Shown here one piece after another: positions 33,285 through 44,749 of a DNA stretch of 64,000 bases (positions are counted from its first letter, which is position 1; each line of letters starts with the position of its first letter). The notes under the pieces were generated by a model. It ran no database searches. It was not told the DNA's origin and saw only the letters and a program-made list of their open reading frames with translations. The DNA is taken from the NCBI RefSeq assembly GCF_000471905.2, contig NW_006498527.1, positions 3,437,773 to 3,501,772 of the forward strand, given 5' to 3'. Made by a program: the position numbers and the translations under genes. The DNA comes from Amborella trichopoda (Eukaryota > Streptophyta > Magnoliopsida > Amborellales > Amborellaceae).

Positions 33285-33474
33285 GGGAAAATGGTTTGAT
33301 AAGACTACAGCCTTATAAAAATTAGTAAATCCTCACTTCATAACTCATCGAAAATTGCATGTCAAGAATTGGAAAACCTTTACATCGATCATTTCGTGGT
33401 TGTAAAAGAAAATTAGTATTTCAAGCTCTAAAAAAACTGGATATTGTAGCAAATTACCTAGAGCATTCATTTTA
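33285..33474 (+). repeat. Inverted arm 2, left part (interrupted by Copia A)
   Basis: Pairs with arm 1 (32285-32100). It stops exactly at the TG that opens the 5' LTR of Copia A and resumes after the CA that closes the 3' LTR at 41941. Confidence 0.65.
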
Positions 33475-35327
33475 TGTTAGGTTTATGTGGCCTTTAAAGG
33501 AGTGCTTGTAAAATGAAATAATATAGTGGAACATGAATTCAATGGGAGTATGGTCCCTCGTAGACCATACTAAGCAAACAAGGTTTGCTGATTCCGAATT
33601 GTGTTTGAAGATCTAAGCCAATCGGTTGAAAAATCCAAGGTATCTGGACATAGAGAACAAACCGAGAAGGGTTATGGGTTATCCCTTGATGAGGTCGGAG
33701 TTTATGCCTAGATGAATGAGCCGAGGGATTGTGTGACCTTTGTGTGTGATGGTGGGCCTACTAAGACGGGGGCCAAAACCTCATCCAAGATTATATCACA
33801 CGTAATGCATATCGATAGATCCTTTGAGAAAGCCAGATATCCACCTTTTAGGGTGAAGCGTAAGATACTCCTATGCGTCATAGAGCTGTGGTAGCATAAG
33901 GTCTTAGTGACCTTAACTCGTCTCTAGAGGAGGGCCTAAAGTCTACAGACTGGGATTGCAACCCTTTGACTCATCGGCCAGACTTTGGCGACCCGCCAAT
34001 GAGCCCCTACATGGATTGTGGGTCATGAAAAATACTAAGTCGGTCTGATAAAGCAAGTATGGTCCGTAGTCCACAGTTGAAGATGAAGTGTCCCATGATT
34101 GTTAATTCAATTCGTAAATCATATGGATCTATTTTTTATCATATTAATTTAATTATGTTTGTTTTATGATAGAAATTTTTCTAGAATTATTATTTGAATT
34201 TTTATGAGTCTTTTGATATTTTATTTATAAGTTTTTGACTTATAAAAATAAAATTATTGATTTTAGAAAAGTATAAAATTCAAATAATAGTTTAGAAATT
34301 AATTTGTTAAATATCATGGGGGTCCATAGTGCACATGGGCCCACCATGTACCATGTGGGTGGGGCCCACACGTGCCACACATGGGTGGCACGCCCCACCT
34401 CTTGGTTGTTTCTTTTGTTGTCAAGTTATTCAAATTTAGGAAAGGTATCTTGTGGCATGTGATTTAATATTAGATATGGAAAAAATTGACCACATCTTAT
34501 CGTAAGTATTGAAAGCATATCTTGACTTGACATATCTTTGAATAGTATGGGAAAGAATATATTATTTTATGGAATGCATAATATTTAAATAAGATTCAAT
34601 TTATTTAAATATATTGATGGGAAAATGACTTTAAAAAAGAGGGATAATGGGCCAAGCACCTTCCATAATGTTGATGGCCCATCTATGGAATGGATGGCTC
34701 AGATCTCTTACCCCACAAGTCACATTGATCAACGGTCCATATTCAATATCAATAAAGAGGCAAACTATACGAAACCTTAAACCTAATTTTTCTTTATAAA
34801 CAGGGGTGTACCCTCTCCCTATTTTCTACATTTTTCTTTCTCCCACAATTCTCTCTCTTCTCTCTCTCCATAAGGGCACGCCCAGCCAAGAAAATTTTGG
34901 GGCTTAGAGTTTATAAAGATTTAAAGGTGAATACTCAGTTTGGCTGAAATTTGCTTTTTCGGTTCGAGATTGAAGCTACACCGTTAATCTCGGGCCATCG
35001 GATGTTGATGACTCGATGCGGGGTGTAATATGCCCAGTTGAGGTAATCTCCGGCACTTTCTTTTCTTGTTTCTTGATATATTTAATTATATTGATTTTAT
35101 ATTCCTAAGCATAAGAATTGTAGATATTTTCTTTGTTTAAAGAAAATTGGTTTAATGGCATCAAAGTTTTTTAAGATCTTGGATTTATTAGTTTATTTTC
35201 TTTGAACCAAGAATTATTGTAATAAGACTACTTGTAAGTGGTCTTTGCCAAAAGAAAAGAAAAGGGGTAAAAAGAAGAAAAATAAAAAAAAATATTCCTC
35301 GACAAGATTGCATTAGTCTTCCTTTCA
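33475..35327 (+). repeat. 5' LTR of Copia A (1853 bp)
   Basis: TG at 33475 and CA at 35326-35327. A TATA-like TATAAA at 34795-34800 sits ahead of a CT-rich leader, matching TATAAA 41255-41260 in the other LTR, so this is the likely U3/R promoter. A GC-rich palindromic stretch near 34320-34395 (CCATGTACCATGTGGGTGGG) is shared by both copies. The 3' LTR has about 140 extra bases around 41330-41480. Confidence 0.88.
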
Positions 35328-35340
35328 TTGGTATTAAAGC
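35328..35340 (+). promoter_or_regulatory. Primer-binding site of Copia A
   Basis: TGGTATTAAAGC starts one base or so after the LTR end and differs at two positions from the plant initiator-Met tRNA primer site. Confidence 0.7.
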
Positions 35341-38020
35341 TATTGATATTTGATATCATTAGTTATTTTTTTTCTTTACTGAATCTAAATCAAGCTTGGG
35401 AATGAGATATATGAAATCTAATGACCTTTGTGGTCAAGTAATACACCCATTAATGATATGATTTTATTTATTGCTAAAATTGTATTATGATTCATAAAAT
35501 TGAGAGTACTTTCAAGCAAAAAAAGTTTCATCAAGAAATTCCTTGTGGTTTGAAAGATATGATCGATTTATTGAAGGGTGCGCAAGTACTGTTTTCTACA
35601 ACGAAAATTATTTCCATAATTTGGATGTCAAGATTTTATTTCTATTTTTAACATAGTGTTTTATGGCTCACACTAAGGCTTTAGACTTCCATTATGAGTC
35701 TATTTTTTAATAAAATTTATTTGAGAGAGAAATATCTATGGGAAGAGATGAATAAAATTTTAGATTGAAGAGAGGTCATCCTGAATTTTCTGTAATTTGG
35801 TATGTCCTTCATTGAAGACATGAATAACTATATTTATCAAGCCTACTTAACAGAGTGATATAAGGCTTGTGAAAATATATGTATTACTATTATGTGTCTA
35901 CTTTCAAACAAATTTGGTTTAAAAGGGAAACTTTATGATGGTAGAGATAAAATACAATTTTACTAAGTAGTGTTCATCTTGAAATTCTGCAGTATGATTT
36001 ATTTTGTGATGTGAACATCACTTATATATTTATCTGAAGACAAGTATTATTTGGGATTCACACTATAATGTTATGATTTGATTTTGAGTCTAGTTTTCAA
36101 CACAAAAGATTTCAGGAAAAAATTCTTTGAGGATTGAGAGAAACAAATTTTTTATTGAGAGGTGCTCAACCTGATTTTTAACGGAAAAAACTGCATTGTG
36201 GCGTAAATGTCACTAAAATGAATACTCACTAAATAGTATGATTTAGGGATGAAACTAAGTACTATTTTATATTTTTTGAGTCTATTTCAATACTCAAAAC
36301 GATTCGAAGGTTAACTCTTTATAAGTTGAGAGATATCATATTTTTATTATGGGATGTTCAAGTTCTATTCTGCAGTAAATTAAAAAGATGTGGAATGTTA
36401 AGGCACATATTTGGATTCCTAATTATGGGGACATTTTTTAGAGCTCATTTAAAAAGGTTTTATAGTATGTTATGAGTATAATTTATTAAAATAAAACTTC
36501 ATATAGAGGTAATACAGAGTTGGCAAGATATGACACTCTATGTGAGGAGTATTTGATCTGGGAATATCAGAAAGAAGAAAAAACACAATATCTATAAAAA
36601 ACATCTTGGTTTCTTCGAAATGAAGGGATATATACAGAGACTTAGTGGTAGTATAGAAATGCTAAGGATCAGTAGAAGAATCGAAATTGTGATATTTGAA
36701 ATAATGAGATGAAGAAGAGATTTTCTTCACGGTGTAAGAAAGGAGAATCCAAGTGCCAAGGAGATGGACACTTCGTGACATGTGAAATCGATGACCTATA
36801 TATTCTCCATCAGGTGCGTGCACTTCCAAGATCACAAAATCTTGTCGAACAAGTAAAAGTGATGAATCAAGAAAGCCAAAGTACCACACTACATGGTTTT
36901 GAGGTATGAAATCTATCCCACATTATATGGTAAGGTCATTTACGGAAAGAAGATTCAATAACTTTGTTTAATAAGCTTTGGTTATTTTTTGGCTAATTGT
37001 TTTATGAATATGTATGGAGTGTATGGACATTAAATGATAAGTGCTAACAAATTTGAAAGAGCCAGTTTTGAATACCTTGTATTTTTGTACCTCATTGTGC
37101 TTGAGTATAAACTACTTAAGGTAGTGATGCACATGAAGATGTGATTTGATCAAGAGCTTTGAGCCATAAGGATGAAACACGAGAGATGGGTGTGGCTCAT
37201 TCAAATATGTAAGCACAAAGGGAGTGTTCTGATAGAACTCGGTCTTGGTGACTATCTTCTCAATAATGTCTACAATATGATGTGTTGCATGTGATGATGA
37301 TCACTCGATAAATTATCCATAATTGCTAAAAAGAAAGTATTTTGTCAAGACTTTAATAGACATTATTTAGTCATGCTTTATTTTGGATAAAATTATAAGA
37401 TGGTATATATGATTTGTTTTTTTGGCCATGAACTTGACTTGGTAGAAAATTAAAGGCGAATACAGTAAAATGATATATGAAGGTTAAGCATGTATTTTAA
37501 AATTAAATTGGATGATTTGATAAAAGCCTAAGTCTATGAATATGGTTTTGAGAAAACTACATAGTCTTGCAAGGTCCATTAAGCATTTATGAAAATCATT
37601 TAAACTGAAATACTATTATATAACTATTGCTTGTAAATGCATATATATATATATATACCAAGTCAATTTTTTGTATTAAAAAGAAAAACATTGTGTCTTG
37701 AAGTTATTTATAAAAGTGGAAAAAAAACTATCACGCACTGTTGTTTTTTAAATACCTATATGCCTTGACCCATGTTTCTAGTTATTTAGAATCCTCGATT
37801 ACCTAAAACTTTGAACCATGAGAAATGTTGTAGGAATACCATCATGCTAGGCTTCCTTGATACATGTTGTATTGATTAAATAACTTGGTTTGTATGAATT
37901 TACTACCAAGATGTCTACTGTGGTTTACTTTTTTTGGTTCATGAAGATTTTTGCATATTGTGAAACCAACGGGTATTGAATTACATATTGTATGAGACGT
38001 GATATGCTACTTTATGATAT
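35341..38020 (+). other. Copia A internal region, coding capacity lost
   Basis: About 2.7 kb of AT-rich sequence between the PBS and the RNase H remnant. No gag, protease, integrase or RT motif could be read in any frame. Either heavily mutated or from a non-autonomous derivative. Confidence 0.5.
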
Positions 38021-38479
38021 ATGCATAAGAATATTGAGAATGTATATATTGTATGTGCAATAATTGAGTGTGAGCTGCTACAGTCCCACATGTTTTTAGC
38101 TGCTTGGATATTCAGATATACAGGTACAAGCTATCTCACGGATCCAGATGATGTAAAGTCTACATCTAGATATGTATTCATGCTTGGAGGGGGTACAGTT
38201 TCTTGAAATTCAAAGAAACAGAATGTGGCGAAATTATCTATCATGGAGGTAGAGTACGTGTTGCGCTGTTTGGTAATCGAGGAGACCATATGGATTAATA
38301 AATTTCTTAATCGACTTGACTTTCACCTCGTGTGTTGTGAGGCAGTAAGAATTTTTTGTGACAGTACGGCGGCAATATGCGTGTCAAATGAGCCACGATT
38401 CCATAAGCACTCCAAGCATATAAAACTAGGTTTTTATTACCTGAGAAATGAGGTGAGATTGAGAAAGATCGAGATTTAG
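38021..38479 (+). pseudogene. Ty1/copia RNase H remnant of Copia A
   Basis: Two adjacent frames give TGTSYLTDPDDVKSTSRYVF, MLGGGTVS, a stop in place of Trp, then NSKKQNVAKLSIMEVEYV, FCDSTAAICVSNEPRFHK and HSKHIKLGFYYLRNEV. This is the characteristic C-terminal RNase H of Copia polyproteins (D-S-D-W region decayed; E-A-E-Y, C-D-S and K-H-I positions recognisable). Confidence 0.85.
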
Positions 38480-39224
38480 ATAAATTAAATATTCCATTAG
38501 GAGCACTTGTTAGTATTTGACATGCTAGATGGAACAACAGACTATAATGTTGTTCACATGTGGAACCCAAATGTGTGGTGCTAGTTGTATGGCTACAAAA
38601 GGGAGAAGCTTATTTGAAGAACTCTTTTGAACCTTTGAACATACGACCTCATGCGATGAGGGTACGTGATGGTCTTCTACGACAACAGGTCCATGATTCG
38701 CTATGCGATGTGAAAGATGAGTTACTACCACATTTGGGATGAGATCCGAGTAGCAAAGATAAAAAGGTGTTGCCTCTATAAATCATTTTATGAAAGGATT
38801 GATGTCGAAAGCCATGATTAATGTATTGAGAGAATAAGTAAAAATGATTGAGAGATATTGTAATTGGGAGAGAGAGATAGGAAAGAGAGAAAGTGAGAAG
38901 AGATAATCTAAGGCCTTCAAAGACCAAGTGGGAGATGTTGGGTTTATGTGACCTTTAAAAGCTTTATAAGTGCTTGTAAAATAAAATAATATAGTGGAAC
39001 ATGAACTCAATGGTGTGTAGTCCCTCGTAAACCATACTAAGCAAACGATGTTTGTTGATACCGAACTATGCTTGATGATCTTGGTCAGTCGAATGGGAAA
39101 CCTAAGGTATCTAGGCATAGAGAACAAATCGAGAAGGGTTCTGGGTTATCCCTTGATGAGATTGGAGCTTATGCCTGAATGAATGAGTCGAGGGACCGTG
39201 TGACTCTTGTATGTGATGGTGGGC

Positions 39225-40202
39225 TGTAACAATCCTAAAAATTTCAAAAAAAAAAAAAAAAAAGAGAAAATATGCTTATAAATAGGTGATGTTCTGTTTG
39301 AATATGATGGTCCTTGGGGACCATCACTGTTTTCAAATACTTTTGCTTTGAATTAACATTTGCTTGCTTTTNNNNNNNNNNNNNNNNNNNNNNNNNNNNN
39401 NNNNNNNNNNNNNNNNNNNNNNNNNNNNNNNNNNNNNNNNNNNNNNNNNNNNNNNNNNNNNNNNNNNNNNNNNNNNNNNNNNNNNNNNNNNNNNNNNNNN
39501 NNNNNNNNNNNNNNNNNNNNNNNNNNNNNNNNNNNNNNNNNNNNNNNNNNNNNNNNNNNNNNNNNNNNNNNNNNNNNNNNNNNNNNNNNNNNNNNNNNNN
39601 NNNNNNNNNNNNNNNNNNNNNNNNNNNNNNNNNNNNNNNNNNNNNNNNNNNNNNNNNNNNNNNNNNNNNNNNNNNNNNNNNNNNNNNNNNNNNNNNNNNN
39701 NNNNNNNNNNNNNNNNNNNNNNNNNNNNNNNNNNNNNNNNNNNNNNNNNNNNNNNNNNNNNNNNNNNNNNNNNNNNNNNNNNNNNNNNNNNNNNNNNNNN
39801 NNNNNNNNNNNNNNNNNNNNNNNNNNNNNNNNNNNNNNNNNNNNNNNNNNNNNNNNNNNNNNNNNNNNNNNNNNNNNNNNNNNNNNNNNNNNNNNNNNNN
39901 NNNNNNNNNNNNNNNTTTGAAAAATATTGATATCTTTCAATCATGATTATTTTTAGGATTATGATGATCACTTACTGAGTAGCCAAACTCATCAAACTAT
40001 GGTAAACATTTTTTCAAGATAACTACGGATTCATTTTGAGTGCTAGTCAAGATCAACCTTGGAAGATACTGTTGTTGTGCTAGCTTTCTTTACTTACTAT
40101 GTAAGATCTCGCCACTGTAAATTTGTCCTATCAATAGATGTATATATGTTTTGTCTGTCACATCTCAGGAATAACAGTACTGTAAATTCTTGGGGTGTGA
40201 CA
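39225..40202 (+). mobile_element. Nested LTR insertion (Gypsy-like solo LTR or longer) with 5-bp target duplication
   Basis: The 3' LTR of Copia A is broken after TGGGC (39220-39224), and TGGGC appears again at 40203-40207 where the LTR resumes (GTGGGCCTACTAAGA in the intact copy). The insert opens TGTAACAATCC and closes GGGGTGTGACA, the TG...CA form common in plant Gypsy LTRs. A 544-N gap (39372-39915) hides its middle, so a solo LTR and a longer element cannot be told apart. Confidence 0.85.
39372..39915. other. Assembly gap (544 N) inside the nested insertion
   Basis: Unsequenced block within the Gypsy-like insertion. The assembler probably failed because the element is repeated in the genome. 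Confidence 0.98.
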
Positions 40203-41941
40203 TGGGCCTACTAAGATGAGGGCCAAACCTCATCTATGATCCATCACACGACATGCATATCGATAGATCGATCGGGAAAGCCAGATATCTACCTTTTAGG
40301 GTGAAACATATGTATGTGCGAGAGATACTCTTATGCGTCATAGAGTTGTGGTAGCATAAGGTCTTGGTAACCTTGATTCATCTCTAGGGGAGGACCTGAA
40401 ATCTACAGACTGGGATTGTGACCCATTGACTCATCGACTAGACTTTAGTGACCCGCTAATGAGCCCCTGCTTGGACTGTGGGGTATGGGAAACACTGGGT
40501 CGGTCTGTTAAAGAAAGTGTGGTACGCAGTCTACAGTTGAAGGTGGATTGCCCCATGATTGTTAATTCAATTCCTAAACTATATGGATCTATTTCCTATC
40601 ATATTAATTTAATTATGTTTTTTTTATAATAGAAATTGTTTTAAAATTATTATTTGAATTTTTATGAGTCTTTTGATGTTTTATTTATAATTTTTGGACT
40701 TATAAAAATAAAGCTATTGATTTTACAAAAGTATAAAATTCAAATAATATTTTAGAAATTCATTTGTTAAATATCATGGGGGCCCATAGTGCACATGGGC
40801 CCACCATGTACCATGTGGGTGGGGCCCACACGTGCCACACATGGGTGGCACCCCCCACCTCTTAGTTGTTTGCTTTGTTGTCAAGTTATTCAATTTTAGG
40901 AAATGTATCTTGTGGCATGTGATCTAATATTAGATATGGAAAAGATTGACCACATTTTATCATAAATATTGAAAGCTTATCTTGACTTGACATATCTTTG
41001 AATAGTATGGGAAAGAATATGCTATTTTATGGAATGAATAGTATTTAAATAATATTCAATTTATTTAAATATATTGATGGGAAAATAGTTTAAGGAAAGG
41101 GGGATAATAGTTCGAGCACTTTCCATAATGTTGATAGCTCATCTATGGAATAGATGACTCAGATCTCTCACCCAACAAGCCACCTTGATCAACGGTTCAT
41201 ATTCAATCTCAAGAAATAGACAAATTATGAGAAACCCTAAACCTAATTTTTCTCTATAAATAGGGATGCACCCTCTCCCTATTCTCTATACTTTTCTCTC
41301 CCCCAAAACTCTCTCTCCCATAGGGGCATGCCCCACTCTCTCTCCTTTGGGTCTCTCTCTCTCTAACTTTTTCTCTTTTAACCCTCTCTCTCCTAAGCCT
41401 CTAGAGGGGCATGCCCTAACCCTAGCTCTCCCACTTTCTCTCTCATGCTTTAAAAATACAAAGGGTTGGGAAATTAGGGGTAAGCTAAGAAAATTTTAGG
41501 GGTTAGAGTTTGTAGAGATTTAAAGGTGAATACTCAGTTTGGTCGAAATTTGTTTTTTCGGTTCGAGATTGAAGCTAAACTGTTGATCCCCCGCCATCGG
41601 ATGTCGGAGCCTCGGTGTGGGGTGTAATAAGCCCGGTTGAGGTAATCGCCGACACTTTTTTTTTTTTGTTTCTGGCTATATTTAATTATATTGGTTTAAT
41701 ATTCCCAAGCATAAAAAATTGTGGATATTTTCTTTGTTTAAAGAAAATTAGTTTAATGGCATCAAAGATTTTTGATATCTTGGATTTGCTAGTTTTATTT
41801 TCTTTGAAGCAAGAATTATTGTAATAAGACTACTTGTAAGTGATCTTTGCCAAAAAAAATAAAAAGAAAAGAAAATGGGTGAAAAAAAGAAAAACAAAAA
41901 AAAATATATTCTTTGACAAGATCGCATTAGTCTTTTTTTCA

Positions 41942-42335
41942 TTTTGCTTTAAAAATAATATTCACATATCCACAAGATCTGTACCATTTTTTTAGTTTCA
42001 AATTTTATTGTCGGTATTAGAAATTGATTTTAGACATCATAGGGATTTCTATTTACTTTCAGGATGAGAATTTGAGGTGAGACTTTTATTTTCTTTTCAT
42101 AAAGCATATTCCTTATAGAAATCTCATCCTTTATATAGATTTTCTTAAAAAAAACATATAAAACTCCCATATGTGCTGGTTCCACAAGACCAAATTATAC
42201 ATTGGTCCTGCGACCAAAACACTTAAGAGGAACTTTGATAACTAGAAACGTTATTCTATCCAGTTAACAAGATTTCATTAGACAATTGAGAGATTACAAC
42301 AAGTGGCTAAGAGGGTCTCAATAAAAAGCTTTTAT
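41942..42335 (+). repeat. Inverted arm 2, right part
   Basis: Continues the foldback arm after Copia A: TTCACATATCCACAAGATCT (41960), TTTTTTAGTTTCAAATTTTA, then TTTTATTTTCTTTTCATAAA, the inverse of 32090-31890. Confidence 0.65.
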
Positions 42336-42339
42336 TGCC

Positions 42340-42544
42340 GAAAATTTAACAGTCACTTAATACGTACTACCAAACCATGTCGGAAGATGCAACTCTAATG
42401 TCAAAAAACTCCACAATAGCTTACAAGTCTATTCCTATGCTTGATTGTAAAATTTAAAGCTCCAAAATTGGTAGATCAAGTAGCTTTATAAATATTTGAA
42501 ATCTTGAAAATGAACACTCTAATAATATGTTACAAGATGTACTA
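42340..42544 (-). mobile_element. FB1-family fragment interrupted by Copia B
   Basis: In the reverse orientation it shows FB1 landmarks (TAGATCAAGTAGCTTTATAA, ATATGTTACAAGATGTACTA). It breaks at the start of the Copia B LTR and plausibly resumes at 48838 (TATTATTTTTTAGACTTAAA). Confidence 0.5.
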
Positions 42545-42847
42545 TGTAGAATTTACAATAAGAGACATTGACGAGTGAGAGAAAAAGATCAACAAGAAAT
42601 ATACGCGCGGTTCGGCAATTATGCTTATGTCTATAAAGGGTAAACCAATGTCTCATTCATAGTGATTACTCTGGTTTATCAGATATTTATAGAGTTACTA
42701 TTATTGTTTTTTAGGAAATATATCTCATTATAATTGTAATCCCACAAAATAGAAAACCTGCAAAATAGAAAACTCAATATAGGAAATTTAATATCTTGTA
42801 ATTCATAAGCTATGAAATTTAATATCTTGTTGCTATAACCTTCAATA
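42545..42847 (-). repeat. 3' LTR of Copia B
   Basis: Aligns throughout with 48532-48837. Shared words include AAAAAGATCAACAAGARATA, GGTAAACCAATRTCTCATT and CCAGATATTTATA in one or both copies. Confidence 0.9.
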
Positions 42848-43120
42848 CTCTCCTCAAGTTGGTGCATAGATATCCACAAAGTCCAACTTGGACGATACCT
42901 GATGGAACTTTGTCTTTGCAATAGCTTTAATAAACATGCTTGCAAATTGGTCTTCACTTTGAATATAAGAAGTACTAATAATTTTTCATTGAACATTTTC
43001 TCTCACAAAGTGACAATCAACTTCTATATGCTTTGTTCTTTTATAAAAAATTAGATTAGAGGCTATATGTATAGCTACCTGATTATCACATAACATCTTT
43101 ATTGGATTGCCGTTGGGAAC
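42848..43120 (-). pseudogene. Copia B RNase H end
   Basis: The minus strand gives H-I-A-S-N-L-I-F-Y-K-R, TKHIEVDCHFVREKM and then a diverged tail to the polypurine tract. This is the last part of the Copia RNase H domain. Confidence 0.75.
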
Positions 43121-43639
43121 CCCATATCTCGAAGTAGGTATTTTAGCTATGTCAAATCATTTGTAGTTGAAGTCATAGCTCTATATTCGGCCTATGCATT
43201 GGATCAAGCAATACCATTTTGTTTTTTACTTTTCCAAGTAATTAAGTTTCTTTCGACCAATATACAATAGCCAATAGTAAACCTCTTGTCAATTGGACTA
43301 CCTACCTATTCAGCATCATGATAACCAAAAATATTAGTGTGACTATTTTGTTTCATTCAAATATTTTTGCCAGGTGACAACTTAAGATATCTAAAAATCC
43401 TATTGATAATATGCATATGACATGATCTAGGAGCATACATATATTGGCTCACAAGGCTAACATCATACGTTATATCTAATTGTGTCACAATCAAATAAAT
43501 TAATATGCCCACAAGTATTTGAAAGTGACCCATATCTTCAAGATGTTTTCCATTTGTTGAATTATACTCGCAATTAATATTAATAGGGGCGTCAACGGGT
43601 TTGGCTATCAGTTTTTTAGTTTCTTTCAGCAGGTCTAAG

Positions 43640-44731
43640 CCATATTTCCTTTGAGAGATAAAGTGTCACTTTTTTAAATGTGCTACTTCAATGCTGAGAA
43701 AATGATTTAGTTGACAAATATCCCTGATGTCAAATTTCTTGTGAAGATAATTTTTGAGTTTCATGACTCTTTCTTTATCATTGCCTGTAATGATAATATC
43801 ATCAACAAAAATGAGTACAAATATTGTACTTGAAGTTCCATTTTTTATAAATATCGAAGAATCAACTGAGTTTCTGAGAAACCCGACACTCATCAAAGCT
43901 GATATGAGTTTGGCATACCATGCATGAGTTGATTGTTTAAGTTCATACAAAGCCTTCTTTAATTTGCATACAAGAACTTTATCCTTTTATTGAGAACGGC
44001 CTGGAGGAAGACTCATATAGACCATGTTATCAAATTCGCTTCCCTTCACCTGAAGCCTTCATATTTTAAGTATAAACTGAAACAAAGAGAAGCATGGTGC
44101 TGCCACTTTTGTCAAACTCGGGCTTCTTCGTTCAGCTTTGGATTTGTTTCAACCGAAGCTTCGGTCTGCTTCGGTCGGAAAAGAAATATTTATATAAAAA
44201 TATTTTTAATTTTTAAAAAAGGTTCTTTTAATTTTTTCATGGTTTTTATATCTTATATATATAAATATCTAATTTATTCATATTAAATTAAAAAAAAAAC
44301 TCTGAAGTCTTCCCCTGAATCGATCGAATCACCAAATTGCTTCATTTTTCTCACCAAACCGAAGAAACTCCAATGCGAATCTGACAACATTGATATAGAC
44401 TTCTTTAAGGGAACCATGTAAGAATGCATTTTTAACATTAATCAGATGTAGGGATCCCCAACAGTTAATTGCGATAAACAAAAAGATACAAACAATATTC
44501 ATATTGGCAACTGTTGCAAAAAAACATTTTATAGTCCATTCGATAAGTGTGAGTAAATCTTTTGGCCACCAACCTGACCTTATATCTCTCAACAGACCTA
44601 TCACTAATATATTTGATTTTCAAAATCCATCTACATCTAATTATTTTCTTTCTTTTAGGTAACTTGACAATGTCCCAAGTATGATTCACGTCAAGTACCT
44701 GAAGCTCCTCTTTCATGGCCTTTCTCCACAT
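43640..44731 (-). pseudogene. Copia B reverse transcriptase, interrupted
   Basis: Minus-strand segments in order: WRKAMKEELQVLDVNHTWDI, KIIRCRWILKIKY and ERYKVRLVAKRFT (44731-44530); LINVKNAFLHGSLKEVY (44440-44400); after the MITE, VYMSLPPG and CKLKKA (44025-43950); then YELKQSTHAWYAKL and FVLIFVDDIIITGNDK (43950-43770), with the intact catalytic VDD of Ty1/copia RT. Stops and the 370-bp insertion kill the frame. Confidence 0.9.
44023..44392. mobile_element. hAT-like MITE (370 bp) with perfect 8-bp target duplication
   Basis: Interrupts the Copia B RT between two copies of ATATAGAC (44015-44022 and 44393-44400). The left end CATGTTATCAAATTCGC matches the reverse complement of the right end, CAATGTTGTCAGATTCGC. 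The 8-bp duplication and CA-starting inverted ends suit the hAT superfamily. It also holds a GAAGCTTCGGTCTGCTTCGG stretch. Without it the RT frame reads ...KEVY-MSLPPG. Confidence 0.85.
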
Positions 44732-44749
44732 AGGTTGAGAAATAGCCTT

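Larger units (their letters stand above)
33475..41941 (+). mobile_element. Copia-type LTR retrotransposon A (degenerate)
   Basis: Two long matching terminal repeats begin TGTTRGGTTTATGTG and end TCTT...TTTCA. A primer-binding site follows the 5' LTR (TGGTATTAAAGC, two mismatches from the initiator-Met form TGGTATCAGAGC) and a polypurine tract (CCAAGTGGGAGA) precedes the 3' LTR at 38936. Flanking bases TTTTA/TTTTG are a plausible 5-bp target duplication with one change. The internal part is only about 3.6 kb, and just the Ty1/copia RNase H region is readable (38090-38470). The order and strand fit Copia. The 3' LTR is interrupted by a second insertion. Confidence 0.88.
38936..41941 (+). repeat. 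3' LTR of Copia A, interrupted by a nested insertion
   Basis: Aligns with the 5' LTR from TGTTGGGTTTATGTG to the closing CA at 41940-41941, apart from the insertion at 39225-40202 and an indel near 41330-41480. Frequent substitutions between the LTRs point to an old element. Confidence 0.88.

Noticed and set aside
39314-39971. Several 186-212 codon open frames
   Set aside because: Produced by the 544-N gap; only a few real codons at each end.
31860-42335. Inverted arms as an assembly artefact
   Set aside because: The arms are clearly diverged and one is split by an old retrotransposon, which fits real ancient insertions.
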